Assembly: GCA_001179505.1 (NCBI GenBank)
Contig: CDMY01000332.1
Location: forward strand, 1-64,000
Source of the DNA: Vitrella brassicaformis
Lineage: Eukaryota > Sar > Vitrellaceae
Direction: 5' to 3'
Length of the DNA stretch: 64,000 bases
In this document: piece after piece, positions 1-11,519 of the stretch
Layout of the letters: each line of letters starts with the position of its first letter
Position numbering within the stretch: the stretch's first letter is position 1
The notes under the pieces: model-generated
What the model was told of the DNA's origin: nothing
What the model saw: only the letters and a program-made list of their open reading frames with translations
Database searches by the model: none
Translations under genes and position numbers: made by a program

Positions 1-14
1 CGACACACACGTCT

Positions 15-634
15 TTACTTGGCGTGTGTGTGGTTGAGTTGCTGTTTGGTGTGGGTGAGCTGCGCCGCGAGTGTGGACTCGGCCTCACGCACACGCATCA
101 GCTCGTCAGACAACTCACTCACCTACACGGACAGAGAGAGAGAGAGAGAGGTCAATGGCTGCATCTGCCCGGTGTCTCTCTCTGTCTGTCTGTGTGTGAC
201 CTTCTTGTTGTGTTGCTGCTGGAGTGCATTGATTTGTGCGTCGTGTTGTTTGTTGAGGGTGGCAATCTGTCGGTCCATCTGGGTGAGCTGATCGTGGAGG
301 GCCGCTGATGTCTCGATGAAGCTCTTCTCGTGCGCCTCCACGGCATCCGCCCGACCAGCCAACGAACACAACACACCCAACTCTGCAGACACACACAAAC
401 ACGCACACACAGAGAGAGGTGTGAGTAAGCAACCAGTGCAGTGTGTGTGTGTGTCAATGGCGTGCCTTTGTCTTTGTCTTGTATGATGGCGAGTAGATCT
501 TTGTGGCGCCCCTCCCCCTCCCGGATCTGCTTCTGCAGATCGCACCGACGGCGGGCGGCGATGAACGAGGCGTGCAGCTCGTCCACCTCTCGCAGCACAC
601 CCGACGCATCCAAATGAACCGGCGCTTCCTCCAT
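15..634 (-). CDS. coiled-coil protein, unknown function, possibly partial
   Basis: Three exons on the minus strand: 634-466, 382-201 and 122-15; they sum in frame to 152 residues. The start is the ATG at 634 (METEAP-like: M-E-E-A-P-V), directly after a possible acceptor CAG, so an upstream exon is possible. The chain is rich in Q, E, K and R with heptad-like spacing (for example LTQMDRQIATLNKQHDAQI), so a coiled coil is likely. No family recognised. Intron 1 has a GC donor (AAAG|GC) and its phase fits. The TAA at 15-17 ends this reading, but the same bases form a good donor (CAA|GTAAAG), so the gene may continue left of the window. Confidence 0.55.
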
Positions 635-1030
635 CTGTCGGTCTTGTTGCAATCAATTGATTCACATCGACATTCTATTGAAGAGAGGAAAGAGTTGTCG
701 TGATTTGTCTGTTTGTGTGTCTCTGTCTGTTTCCATCCGTCCATGCGTACACATATATACGTAGGTAGGTGCGATCCAGACAGACAGACGGACAGACAGA
801 CGGCCATGGTACACACAGACGGCGGGAGAAGGCAAAACCGCCACACAATAATATTACAGAGGGCCGGAGAGACCCCCCTCCTGCGCTCGCCTTTCGTCCT
901 CCCTGAATTGGCAAAGAAACAATCACTCCCACATCGATCACATCCTCAGCCTCGCTCCATGCGATCCATCGCTCAGCAATCACCCAGCAAATCAGCAAAT
1001 TGGCCACCAGACTAACGCAGGCAGATCACA
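635..1030. other. spacer with no supported gene
   Basis: About 400 bp between two minus-strand genes. It contains (CAGA)n tracts near 775-805 and no reading frame with protein-like composition. It may hold 5' non-coding sequence or an intron of the gene at 15-634. Confidence 0.4.
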
Positions 1031-2613
1031 TCACTTTCCGCCCTCTGCTGTTGCTCTTCCGCCTCGCACGCTGGTCGAGCCCTCCTTCTTGTCTTCATCG
1101 CCAAGCGCCACCTCTGCCAGCGCCTGCGTGACCCACACCAACCGTCACATCGATCCATCACCAACTTTCTGCCGTGATGTGCGTCGTTGACCTTCAGAAA
1201 CAGATTCAGCTCAGACGTGTTGCCGTGCGTGCGCTTTCGGCTGCCGGGCGGCATACGGCGGCCCTCCTCGCCACCACTGCTGTCGTCTCCTGGCGCGTCC
1301 GACGCCTCCAGCGCCTCTAGCAGCGCCAGCGACGGGAGGTTCGTCGATGATGAAGGCTTGGAGGCGTCTTGCACAGGGTTGGACGATGACGACCTGGGAT
1401 GAGACAAACAAGGGTGACAAACAGTGATGAACAGAGGCCAAGGATTGATCATGGATTGGATTGTGCGAACCGGTGTGTGAATGGCTCCCTTGCGTCTTCG
1501 GTGTCCTGCAGCTGAGCGCGCACGTGAGCAGGAAACATCCGCAGACGACCAGAGCTGGGCCAACACACGCGACACAAAAGAATGGTCCAAACGACGCGAG
1601 TGAACAGGCAGCCCGACTCTCTTCACTTACGTGCGTCTTTGCGAGACTGCCTCGACGCCCTTGCCCTCATCTTCCCCGAGTCCCTCATCGCCACCGCCTC
1701 TCTTGCCCTTGCGCGATGTCTTGGTCCCCTGCGCCTTCTTCGATCCACCCTTCACGTTGTCTTGCTCCAACTCCTCCCGCACCAGCTTTGCCAGGTACTT
1801 GAGGCGGTCACTGAGGCGGGGTGTCTTCCGCTTTCCTTGGACGGGCATACGGCCCGTGAGCCTCTCCAGGGACTGTGTGAGTGGGCCGAGGTGTTGAATG
1901 AACGTCTGTAGCTCTCGTGAGTCGAGCTCCTTTTCGTCGTCATCGGCCACAGACCCTCCGAGCACGGCTATCGAAGCGGCGGGATCGGTCTGTTTGCTCG
2001 TGCGGCTCTTGGCGGTGTCACGCAGGATAAGGGGGGTTGTGTTGGCGGCCGTGTGGGGGGCGGGAGGGCCGCACAGGACCGAGAGCAGGCACTGAGTCGT
2101 GTCCGCGGCCGAGCCACTGGTAGCTGAGGGCACGAAGGTGCCCGCGCCCATGCGGCGACGCTTGCTGTGTGGCGTCTGCTGCAGGTACTGCATCAGATCA
2201 CGATACCGCTCGTCCATCTGGAACCCGGCTCTTCCGACGAACGGGGTGGTGGAGAGGCTGGCTGCTGCAAAAGCAGGGGGTGGCTTGACTGACGGCGTCC
2301 GCGAGACGGGCGGGGCGGGCGATTCTTCATGGGCAGACGACGAGAGGCCGAAAGGGTTGGCGGGTGCTTGGATGGTCAGGTCAGGGAGTGGGCTCACAGC
2401 GACGGGCGGCGTCTGGCCGTCATCGTGGTGCTGCACGCTGGGCGCCGTCGTGGGAGTCTGCAGCGGGCTGGCCGGGCGCTCTTTCTCTTGCACTCCATCC
2501 AGGTGCGGCAGGCTGAGACAAGCGGGAAATGTCAAGGAAAAGTGAACACAGCGATCTTGACTTTTTCTTTTGGCTCACCTTGGTCTCCCGTTCACGCCAT
2601 CCCTCTCAGCCAT
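1031..2613 (-). CDS. basic low-complexity protein, unknown function
   Basis: Four exons: 2613-2579, 2512-1631, 1393-1192 and 1123-1031; phases agree and the model gives 403 residues. It starts M-A-E-R-D-G-V. The N-terminal half is rich in P, S, T and A. A basic patch (SKRRRM) and a K/R/G-rich stretch near residue 290 (KTSRKGKRGGG) suggest nuclear location, which is inference. Two helix-like segments stand out: MDERYRDLMQYLQQ near residue 120, and RELQTFIQHLGPLTQSLERL followed by a K/R-rich helix near residues 220-270. The C-terminus is D/E/K-rich. No family recognised. It is head-to-head with CK2 alpha, 351 bp between start codons. Confidence 0.65.
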
Positions 2614-2964
2614 GGGCTCAGCAAGTGGCGAATCTTTGCCGCAGCACCAGCGGTTTCAGGCTGCACCCTAGGCGCCTGTGCGAGCTTGGTGAGTGTTCTT
2701 TTTTCCTTTCTCCCTCTTGCCTGGCTTTGAGCGGCGTGGCCATGTACCCCCGGCAGTCGTTCCTTGTTGTTTTCAGAGTGTGACGTTGCTGCTTTATGGG
2801 TGGATTGGTGACTGCACCGGCACCTCAGGCATCCCGCAACTCACTCAGCTGACTGAGCTTCGCCCAGGCCTCCATCTTACCCACCCGCCACTCTACCGCT
2901 GCTCACTCGGCGAGGCAGCCGAGTCGGCGGTTGGTGTTGTATGCTCAAGAGTGGCGTGCGGCGT
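2614..2964. promoter_or_regulatory. bidirectional promoter region with GAAACCGCTG motif
   Basis: Spacer between the divergent starts at 2613 (minus) and 2965 (plus). It carries CAGCGGTTTCAGG at 2648-2660, whose complement points toward the minus-strand gene about 35 bp from its ATG. Nearly the same motif occurs at 21137-21149 and, inverted, at 28776-28788, each just upstream of genes. Promoter function is inferred from position and recurrence. Confidence 0.45.
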
Positions 2965-5051
2965 ATGGCGACCATGGCTTCTTCTCGCAGCTCGTGTCCG
3001 CCCCGTCTGTATGCCCAGGTGAATGCGACTCGTCCGCGGGAGTACTGGGACTACGAGATGCTGCAGATCAACTGGGGCAACCAGGACCACTATGAGGTGG
3101 TCCGGAAGATCGGCCGCGGCAAGTACTCTGAGGTGTTTGAGGGCATCAACAGTGTGACTGGCGACAAGTGCGTCATCAAGATCCTCAAGCCCGTCAAAAA
3201 GAAGAAGATCAAGCGAGAGATCAAGATACTGCAGAACCTCTTTGGCGGACCCAACATTGTCAAGCTCCTCGACGTCGTCAGGGACCAACAGTCCAAGACG
3301 CCCAGCCTGGTGCGTGCGGAGGGAGAATCGATAAGCTAGGGAGGGCGGGGGGGGCCTGCCTGCCTGTGATGTCGGCGCACACACACGCAGCACATCCATG
3401 CCCATGCATTGAATAGTGGATGGGTGTTTTTGTGTGTGGTGTGGTGTGTGGGTTCTGTTCTGTGTCATCATGATGCAGATCTTTGAGTACATCAACAACA
3501 CGGATTTCAAGACCCTCTACCCCACACTGACGGACTACGACATCCGGTACTACATCTACCAAGTGCTTCGGGTGGGCAATGGGGCCGGCGGGCGGGCGGG
3601 TCGGTGGATTGACTGACTGATGGGCGGGCGGGCAACACACTCACGCACTCTCTCGCTCACTCTCGTGGCTGGCTGGCTGGCTGGGTGCGGTTGGTGCATT
3701 TGGTGTCTGTGCCTGTGCCTGTGCCTGTGTGTGTCAGGCTCTTGACTACAGCCACTCACAGGGCATCATGCATCGTGACGTCAAGCCACACAATGTCATG
3801 ATCGACCACGACAAGAGGTCAGTCAGTGAGGTGCGCATGCGCACCGGGTGTTGACTCAATGCAATGAAGGTGGATGTGTGGTGCGCATATGATATGTGTG
3901 CAGGCATCTTCGTTTAATCGACTGGGGTTTGGCTGAGTTCTATCACATGGACAGGGAATACAACGTCAGGGTAAGTAGTGGGTCACGAAGGGAGGGAGGC
4001 GCCAACGACTCCCTCACACGACGTGTGCGGCATTCCAGTGCCTCTCTCTCTGTGTGTCTGTGTGTGTGTGTGTGTGATTGATAGGTAGCGTCTCGTTATT
4101 ACAAGGGTCCCGAGTTGCTGGTGGATTTGCAGCACTATGACTACTCGCTCGACGTCTGGAGCCTCGGATGCATGCTGGCAGGAATGGTCAGTCAGTGACT
4201 GATTGCTGGTGCAGCCAGCGTGTGCTGTCTGGGATGCTGTGACAACCAACCGTGGAGGCAGTGGTGTGCCTGTCGGTGTGTTGGTGGTTGTGTGTGTGCA
4301 GGTGTTTAAGAAGGAGCCCTTCTTCCACGGCCACGACAACTACGACCAGCTCGTCAAAATCGCACGCGTCCTCGGTCAGCGTATGTCCACCACACCGAAT
4401 CAATCGCACATACGCACACACACGCGCACATCCATGGTGTGATGTGGTGTGGTGTGGTGTTTTGTGATGTGTCGTGCAGGGACGGACGGGCTGTACACGT
4501 ATGTGGACAAGTATCAGCTTGAGCTGGACCCGCACTTCGATGACATACTGGGCAGGTCGGTGAAGTCAGACCACACAGGCAGCCAGCCAGCCAGGCAGTC
4601 GTATGTGTTATATTTACTTGTGTGAGTACTTGGGTGCTTCTGCGCCGTGCCGTGTGTTGTGTGTGGGGTTGTGTTGTGGTTGGTTCAACCAGGCACAGTC
4701 GAAAGCCGTGGAGCAAGTTCATCACGCCCGAGAACCAGCACCTGGTGTCCAACGACGTCATCGACCTCATCGACAGAATGCTCGTATACGACCATGTATG
4801 TGAACATGTTCCCACACACTCCCCTACCCTAGCCACCCGCCCAGCCCACTCGTTTGTCTTTGTGTGTGTGTGTGTGTCAGGCTGAGCGCATCGTGCCCCG
4901 TGAGGCGATGCAGCACCGGTATTTCCAGCCCATTCAGGCGGAGCTGCAGCGTGACGATGCGGCGGCCAGTGCGGCCATGCAGGACGTCCCTAACCCGCAC
5001 AATGACGCCCAGGCCGGGCCCATGCCCTCACAGTCGGCCTCCATGAGATGA
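2965..5051 (+). CDS. CSNK2A: casein kinase 2 catalytic subunit alpha
   Basis: Nine exons: 2965-3309, 3479-3571, 3738-3817, 3904-3970, 4085-4186, 4302-4380, 4480-4555, 4693-4795 and 4881-5051; they sum in frame to 371 residues. Hallmarks of the CK2 alpha Ser/Thr kinase are all present: RPREYWDYE near the N-terminus, glycine loop [30 protein letters not shown] (ATP lysine plus the basic cluster), catalytic loop [13 protein letters not shown], and DWG in place of DFG, which is diagnostic for CK2. The segment [20 protein letters not shown] is also typical. Length matches the family. An in-frame ATG at 2941 would add eight residues. It probably forms the constitutive kinase with the beta subunit, which is not in this window. 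Confidence 0.97.
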
Positions 5052-6011
5052 CGGACGACACACGCAGGGGAGGGAGGGAGGGAGGTACGGGTGGTGGCCT
5101 TTCGCTTTTGTGCCTGGAGAGATGGATGGGTGGGTGGGTGGGTCCATTCCATCCATCCATGAGCAGTCAGGGAGTGAGTGAGCGGGGGAGTGGGTGCCGT
5201 TTCTCTCCTCTCGTGTCATTCATGTCCACTCATCTGCCTGTCACGTCCCTCCCTCCCTCCCCCTCCTCTGTCTGTAGACAGGCGAGGCCTGCCTGAGTGA
5301 GGTAGGGATGTGTGTGCTGTGTTGTGTTGTGTTGCCTTGGTTGATGCACGCTTGATACGCCGCATCCCGTAAGTGAGCCGCTCTGTGGCGTGCACACGGA
5401 ATCGCAACACACACAGACATGACAGACATCACAGACATGGCAGGCAGGCAGGCTCCCTCCCTCCCTCCGTCCCTTCCCTCTTGTGCCGCACACACAGGCT
5501 TCTCTGCTGCGTGCGAAGTCGGTATTTCCTGTCTGCCTGCCTGCCTGCCTGTCCCTACCTCTTGCATGTCGATATGCCTGCCTGCCTGCGTGCGAAGCAG
5601 TACCTCTGCCTGCCTGCTTTGCTTCCCTCCCTCCCTCCCTCAAGTGTTCGCTGTGTGTCGACTGACAAGCAAGCCAAGCTCTGGCGGCGGCTGGTGGGTG
5701 GTGGGTGGGCTGATACATGCGGACACTGACTGACTGACTGACTGAGAGACAGACTGACTGATTGATGGTATGTAGTACAATAAACAGGTATTTGTCACCC
5801 ACCGCAAGAAGAAGGAATTTACGGACGAAATAAATAATAGGACATCCTCAAGGCTAAATCGTCCAGTAAGTGCGGTAGCCGAGCCGAACCGGCCCCCGCA
5901 CCCCAACACGCACGCACAGGAGCAGAAGAAGAATAGAATTGCGAACCAACAAGCAAGCAAGCCGCACACGGCCTAGGCCCGTGAGCTGCTGCAGACAGAG
6001 GAGATAATATC
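5052..6011. other. intergenic, simple repeats
   Basis: About 960 bp with no supported gene. It holds (GGGA)n, (TGGG)n, (CCTC)n, (TGCC)n and (GACT)n tracts, then an AT-rich stretch with AATAAA-like words near 5778 and 5830, probably 3' and 5' untranslated sequence of the flanking genes. Confidence 0.5.
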
Positions 6012-6191
6012 ATGTTTTACAAGACCAAGATGTGCCCGGCGTGGCTGAGGGGCCACTGCCCCGTCGGACCACGATGCACCTACGCTCACTCACAGGTAAG
6101 TCTGATAGAGATAAAGAGGGAGGGAAGGGGGGAGGGACCGGGAGGCAGGGAGGGAGGAGAGAAGAGGGAAATAGATGGCGTGACGTGACAC

Positions 6192-6222
<31 letters not shown>

Positions 6223-7201
6223 TCAGGGCGAGATGCGACCGCTGCCCAACTTGGAGAAGACTAAAGTCCGTCCGTCAGCTCAGCCAGGCAGCTAGCTGGG
6301 ATGGGCAGGAGGGAGGGAGGCGTTAATCTTGGTGTGGTGTTAACTTGATGTGGTTGGTTGGTGTGGTGTGCAGCTGTGTGAGTCTGTGCGGAAGAAGCTC
6401 CCGTGTGAGGTTCCCGACTGCCGCTACGCACACTCACAGGAGGAAATGCGGCCCTCACCCGAGCTCTCAGAATACAAAACCTCCATGTGCCTCTTCTACA
6501 GACAAGGTAGGTGAGAAGCTGTCTGTGTGTCGATGGATGGGCTCACACACCATGGCTGTCTGTCTGCCTGTCTGTCTGCCTGTCTGTGTGCAGGTCGGTG
6601 TTTGAACGGCGATAAATGTCGGTTTGCCCACGGCCGGGGGGACCTCCGCTCGCGCCGCACACCCACACCCGCAGCCACACCGCCCTCGGTGGTCGACGAT
6701 GATACCACCACCAGCACCACCAGCACGACGACGCCCATCGAGCACCACGCGCGTGACGGCAACTCGGTCATCTTGTTCACCAGGAGCAAAGAGAGATTCG
6801 TCGACACTGACGCGGTGGTCGGACCGGGGGCGGCACCCTACTGTAGCCCCTATCACTATCACCACCACCAGAGCGAGAAGCCGACCGACTATTACAACGG
6901 ACCGCCGCACTACACGTAGGGCCCCGCACCCATCGGTCACGACGGCCACACACACGTCACACGCGTCCTCTGTCCTCTGGCCTCTTCATTCAGGCTGGCG
7001 AGTGAGTATCATTCCTTCTCGGCCGTGCCCGGTGCGACGCACCACCCCGACCCACACCCCTACTCCCGCCCGCCGCCGCCGCCATACGACCCAGACACCC
7101 CTCACGAGACGGCAACGTGGGGCAAATCGTTCACGGCAGCCGTCAGCCGAGGGTGGGTGGCTGGGCAGCTCAGATAAGCCGTGGGAATGCACCTTGTGAC
7201 G

Positions 7202-7238
<37 letters not shown>

Positions 7239-7599
7239 TCTGCAGGTCGGTGTTTGGCCGTCTGGTGAATATCTGTGGGATCTGTTATGAGCGGGAGTCA
7301 GACGTCAAGCTGATGCCCTGCAGGGAGGTCAAGATGTGCTATGTCTGCTGGGACGCACACAAGCGCAGGTTTGAGGAGCTGCTGGCGCAGACACGGGCGG
7401 CCGGCAAGCCCACTGCTGCCGCTGAGGAGCCAAAGCTGCTGTGCCCATTCTGCCGACGGTGAGTGAGACATACGATGGATGGATGGATGGGGATGTCTCC
7501 CTCTCTGTGTGTGTATGTGTGTGCAGAGAGGTGTTGTTTGCGGGCAGCAAGACGGATGTCGTCCGTTGGGCTCTGCAGGACCTCGAGAACGACGAGTGA
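6012..7599 (+). CDS. CCCH zinc-finger protein with C-terminal RING-like domain
   Basis: Seven exons: 6012-6095, 6227-6265, 6374-6506, 6594-6915, 6994-7152, 7246-7458 and 7527-7599; in-frame total is 340 residues. Three CCCH fingers fill the N-terminus: C-x7-C-x5-C-x3-H (MCPAWLRGHC...CTYAH), C-x8-C-x4-C-x3-H, and C-x7-C-x5-C-x3-H (MCLFYRQGRC...CRFAH). A P/H/T-rich linker follows, then a RING-like module near residues 245-310 (CGICYERE, MPCREVKMCYVC, CPFCRR). The CCCH-plus-RING order resembles Unkempt-like proteins. The usual RING histidine after the third Cys position is glutamate here. Likely an RNA-binding protein, perhaps with ubiquitin-ligase activity (inference from domains). Confidence 0.88.
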
Positions 7600-10500
7600 G
7601 TGAGGTCTGCCTGGTCTGCCTCAGGACCGTTCGTTTTAAACGAAGTGGTTTGTCGCCTCTTTATTAACGAGCGAGATAGATTATGTCATGGTTTTCGGTG
7701 TGGTGGGGATTGGGGGTGGTGTGACTGACTGCCTGCGTCCACACGCGGGAATTGTGTGACGAATCAATGGGCTGGCTGTACTTGTGTCTGTCGAGATGAC
7801 AGCAGTACCTCCCTTCCCCTCCCCTCGGCGGTGAGGGAGGGTATGTGTGTGCGAGTGTGTGTAGTGATCAAAGTGCGTGTGTGGGGGAATTGAATGAGAG
7901 CAAGGGTATTCATCAAGGCACACACACACTCATATCATGGGGTGGTTGGTTGGTTCGCAACACGCGCAGTCGAGACGACTGACAAACAGGGAGGAAAAAA
8001 AAAGTGCGTCGTACGACATACCTCGACAGCCACCAGCACGAACACGACAACGAGAAGTGAGTGAGTCAGTCAGTGGACGGCAGACAGACAGATAGACGCT
8101 CAGGTATACACACACACTTCTCCCGACACTCCCCTCAGACACGGGACGATGCTGTCTGTAATGGTGATACCTCTCGACCTCCCTCCCTCCAACATACCAA
8201 AACTCCCTCTCACCCGGCTCGGCTCCCTTCTCTCTCTCATCCCTCTATATGAACCTTCACGCACCCAGGGAGGCAGCCACACACATCGGCCCGCCCGGCC
8301 GGCCCAATGGCGGGCTGACAAATACAGACACAGACGCAGGCACAGGCACAGGCACAGGCACAGGCATGCAGCCAGCCAGCCAGCCAGCCGTCGTGCAAGT
8401 GAGTTGGTGAGTGCGTCTGACTGCCCCGACCTGGCTGGGCTGGCAACAAATAGCGGTAGGTACACAGGCACAGCACACTCGCAGGCAAGTAGGGAGGGAG
8501 GCAGCCAACGACCTACAGATTTATGCAAGGGGATGGCATGGCATGGGATATTCATGATGTGTCGACGGCCAAAACATGCTGGATGGATGGATGGGTCTCT
8601 CGATCCTCCATCACATCACGCGCACGACACGATAAAGAGAGACAGACACTCGCGAGCACCACCCAAGCCCCCGGCCAGACACACACTGCCACCCAACAGT
8701 ATGGTATATGGTACACACATGAGCGGGTACGGGACGAGTGGGCTGTGCGTGTGTGGGTGGGTGGGTGGGTCGGTCGGTCTCTCTCTCTCTCTCTCGTCTT
8801 GGTTATGCCTGCCCTCACAAAACTGCTGCAGAACCAAACCGACTAAACCAACTTCCGTGGCAAAAACAGACGGACGGACGGACGGCGGGAAAGCCTCACC
8901 CCACCAATCATTCGGGGCCGATGCTGCGCAGGAAGGAGCCTTCTGAGGCGTCTGCTGCCGCGTGTCGTGGCGCCATTCCTTTGGCGCGGGACACACGGCA
9001 ACAGTCGCCTCACTAAGAGCTAGCCACACGCACCGGACCCACTCATCGGAAACTGTGCGGACAGCAAACACGGCCATCCATCTCTCTCCCCCCCTCTCTC
9101 TCTCTCCCCGTCTGTCCATCCATCCATCCATCCATCCATCCGCAAGTACCCTTGGTGTCTGCCTGCCTGTCGCCTGCCTCTAGTAGAGCAGCCTCTCTAC
9201 CTGCATGGATGGGACAGCTGACCTCACACAAAGGGCGGGCGCGGCATACTTCGTCTGTCTGTCTTGACACACAGAACGAAAAGGGTTGAAAAATCCGCCG
9301 CTCACGAACGATTAGTGTAATCGTGTGTGCTCATCTCATCTACCAGTCAGTGGCGTGGCTTTCATACCTATAACAGGCAGGCAGGCTTCCTCCTTGGTGT
9401 GTTGGTGCGTTGATATCAGTCACGCAAGCAGTCAGCCAGCCATGTATCAGAGTGTCTTATCTATTGGTCTCATCGTCGATGGAACGAATGGACGGCCTTC
9501 CCTCCTTGGGATCTATCCACCCACCCCACTGGCACACTCACGCATGTCACTCACCTCACCCACACCACCTCACCCACACCAACAAAACGAACGACAACCA
9601 AACAGACAGACAGACAGACAGACAACCACCCGCTCTGTCCCCACTCACTGCCCTCCCCCCTGGCTGCACTGCTCGCTGCCCATTCCCGGCCTCTCTGCAG
9701 GCTGGTGTGATGGAAAAATTGCGATCGATTGGGACGCTACGCTGCCTGTCTGGCTGGCTGTGTGTGGCAGAGAGAGGGAGAGACAAGGCGTGGGCGGGCG
9801 GGGCGGGTGGCTGGCATGGACGAACAAGGCACGCAGTCATTCACTCATTCATTCGACGGCCGACTGAAAACGGACGGATGGATGAATGAATGGATGGATG
9901 GGGGAAGAGGGCAGACAGGAAAGGAATACTATGTGTTGACGTCATCGTGTGGCGTGGCGCCCCCCGTGCGCGTCGTGTCGTGTCGAGTGTCCTCTCCTCT
10001 CTCTCCTCTCAACTTCTCTCCTCTCGCTCTGCTCTACTAGCCGGCTCCCTCACTCACTCAACGAAACGCGTTCGTACGTCCGTATGTATGTGCCCATGCC
10101 AATACCAATACGTACGGACAAAATATATATATAACGGTCTTTGTGTGTGTATGGCGACAACACACACAATAGATAGATAGACAGACAGACAGGCAGGCAG
10201 ACGGACGGACGGACGGACGGAGGGACGGGCCAAGAGGCCAGGCCGCTCCTCCGTGCGGCGCGTGAATCGCTGGATGGATAGATGGACACACGTATGCGTT
10301 GTTTTTGCGTCGTGTGAGCTTGCCTTGCCGACAGTGGGGCGGGGCACAACAAAAAGCACTCACTCTCTGCGAATGAACCTGCCTCCCTGCCATCCATCCT
10401 GCATGTATTGCTTCAACCCCCCTGCCTCCCAATCCCTCGCAATCCCTTCCTCCTGACTCCATGACTCCCACGTCAGGTAGGTTGTTCGTGCAGCAGCCAG

Positions 10501-11519
10501 CCAGCCAGCCAGCCAGTCAGCCATCGGCACGCGCCGTGTTCGGGCGCGTCGCGTCATGCATGGCCTAGCAGCACTCCATCCAAACCATACAAAACTCACC
10601 GCTAACTTGACGAAGAAAACACTCCCTCCCTCCATCTCTCCCTCTCGACCAACCAACCAACCAAAATAGTCAGCCCAAGAGTCAGCCAGCCAGGCGAGCA
10701 GCCAGTCATTCATTCATTCACTCTCGCACTCACAGACATAGACACAGACAGAGACACCCCCTCTGCGTGTGCTGTGCCGCCGCTGTGGAAAAAGAGCCGG
10801 TCTATGCAGACCGGCTTTCCTTGGTGAGGAAAAGCACTCCACTCCCTGCCCGTCCGTCCCGTCCCATCCCATCAGATGGACGCACGCACAGCATGGGGTG
10901 GGCAGAGACGTGACGAGAAAAGGGGCAGGGGGAGGGAGGGGTGGGAGGAATGACACGCCCACAGAAATGCAAGCAGGCAGGCAGGCAGGCAGGCAGCCGG
11001 GGCATTCGCACACCCACTCCTTCCTTCCGTCTATGTGTTTTCCTTCCTGCCTGCCTGCCTGCCTGGCTGTCCTCGGGTGCTTCCATCTCAGCCATCCATT
11101 CAGTCATCATATATTTGTCAAGAGATAATTGACAGATGGCATCCATGCACTCGCTTGTCCAAATCGCCTCCATGAATCTATCCACATATGCCTATGCACA
11201 AATATGTGTCATCATATATTCGATAATTCAGCCAGTCGTGTGTGTCGGTGTGTGTGCCATGCAATCTTCTGCCTACCGGCATCACTGCCGGACGGACGGA
11301 CCAATCAGGTGCACCGGGAAAAACACGCACACGCACGCACGCACGCAGAAGAATCCATCCAGACATCCAGACAGACAGACAGACAGGCTCACGACAAATG
11401 CAGCCCACGCCACTCATTCAATCACACACCCCACACCCATACCATACCAGTCCCCCCCCTCCCCATGTCCCATGACGACACCACTGCACAAACAGGCCCC
11501 TCCCGAGAGGCGGGCCAGC
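7600..11519. other. 3.9-kb region of simple repeats, no supported gene
   Basis: Dominated by short tandem repeats on both strands: (CAGGCA)n near 8336-8365, (CCAG)n near 8370-8390 and 10495-10520, (CCAT)n near 9115-9140, (CAGA)n near 9602-9625 and 10160-10200, (GGAC)n near 10200-10225, and (GCAG)n/(GCCT)n near 10970-11065. Open frames here translate to repeat-encoded H/T/S/P strings without domain character, so I call no gene. Untranslated exons or non-coding RNAs cannot be excluded. Confidence 0.55.

Noticed and set aside
1486-1510. Extra exon between 1631 and 1393 of the low-complexity gene
   Set aside because: Possible splice sites exist, but including it breaks the phase, while direct joining keeps the frame.
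1461-1911. Plus-strand frames over 1461-1911
   Set aside because: Antisense to exon 2 and the following intron of the gene at 1031-2613, which has consistent splice phases.
5230-5802. 190-codon minus-strand frame
   Set aside because: Composed of repeat-coded SVSQSVS and RQAGRQ strings between two plus-strand genes.
8149-8946. 265-codon plus-strand open frame
   Set aside because: Its translation is built from microsatellites (RHRHRHR, QPAS) with no domain-like part, splice pattern or signal.
9600-9625. Regular short repeats resembling an array
   Set aside because: Four-base tandem repeats without unique spacers; not CRISPR, and the genome is eukaryotic.
10180-10225. Telomere-like (GGAC)n/(GCAG)n tracts
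   Set aside because: Unit does not match TTTAGGG-type telomere repeats and lies inside the gene-bearing region.
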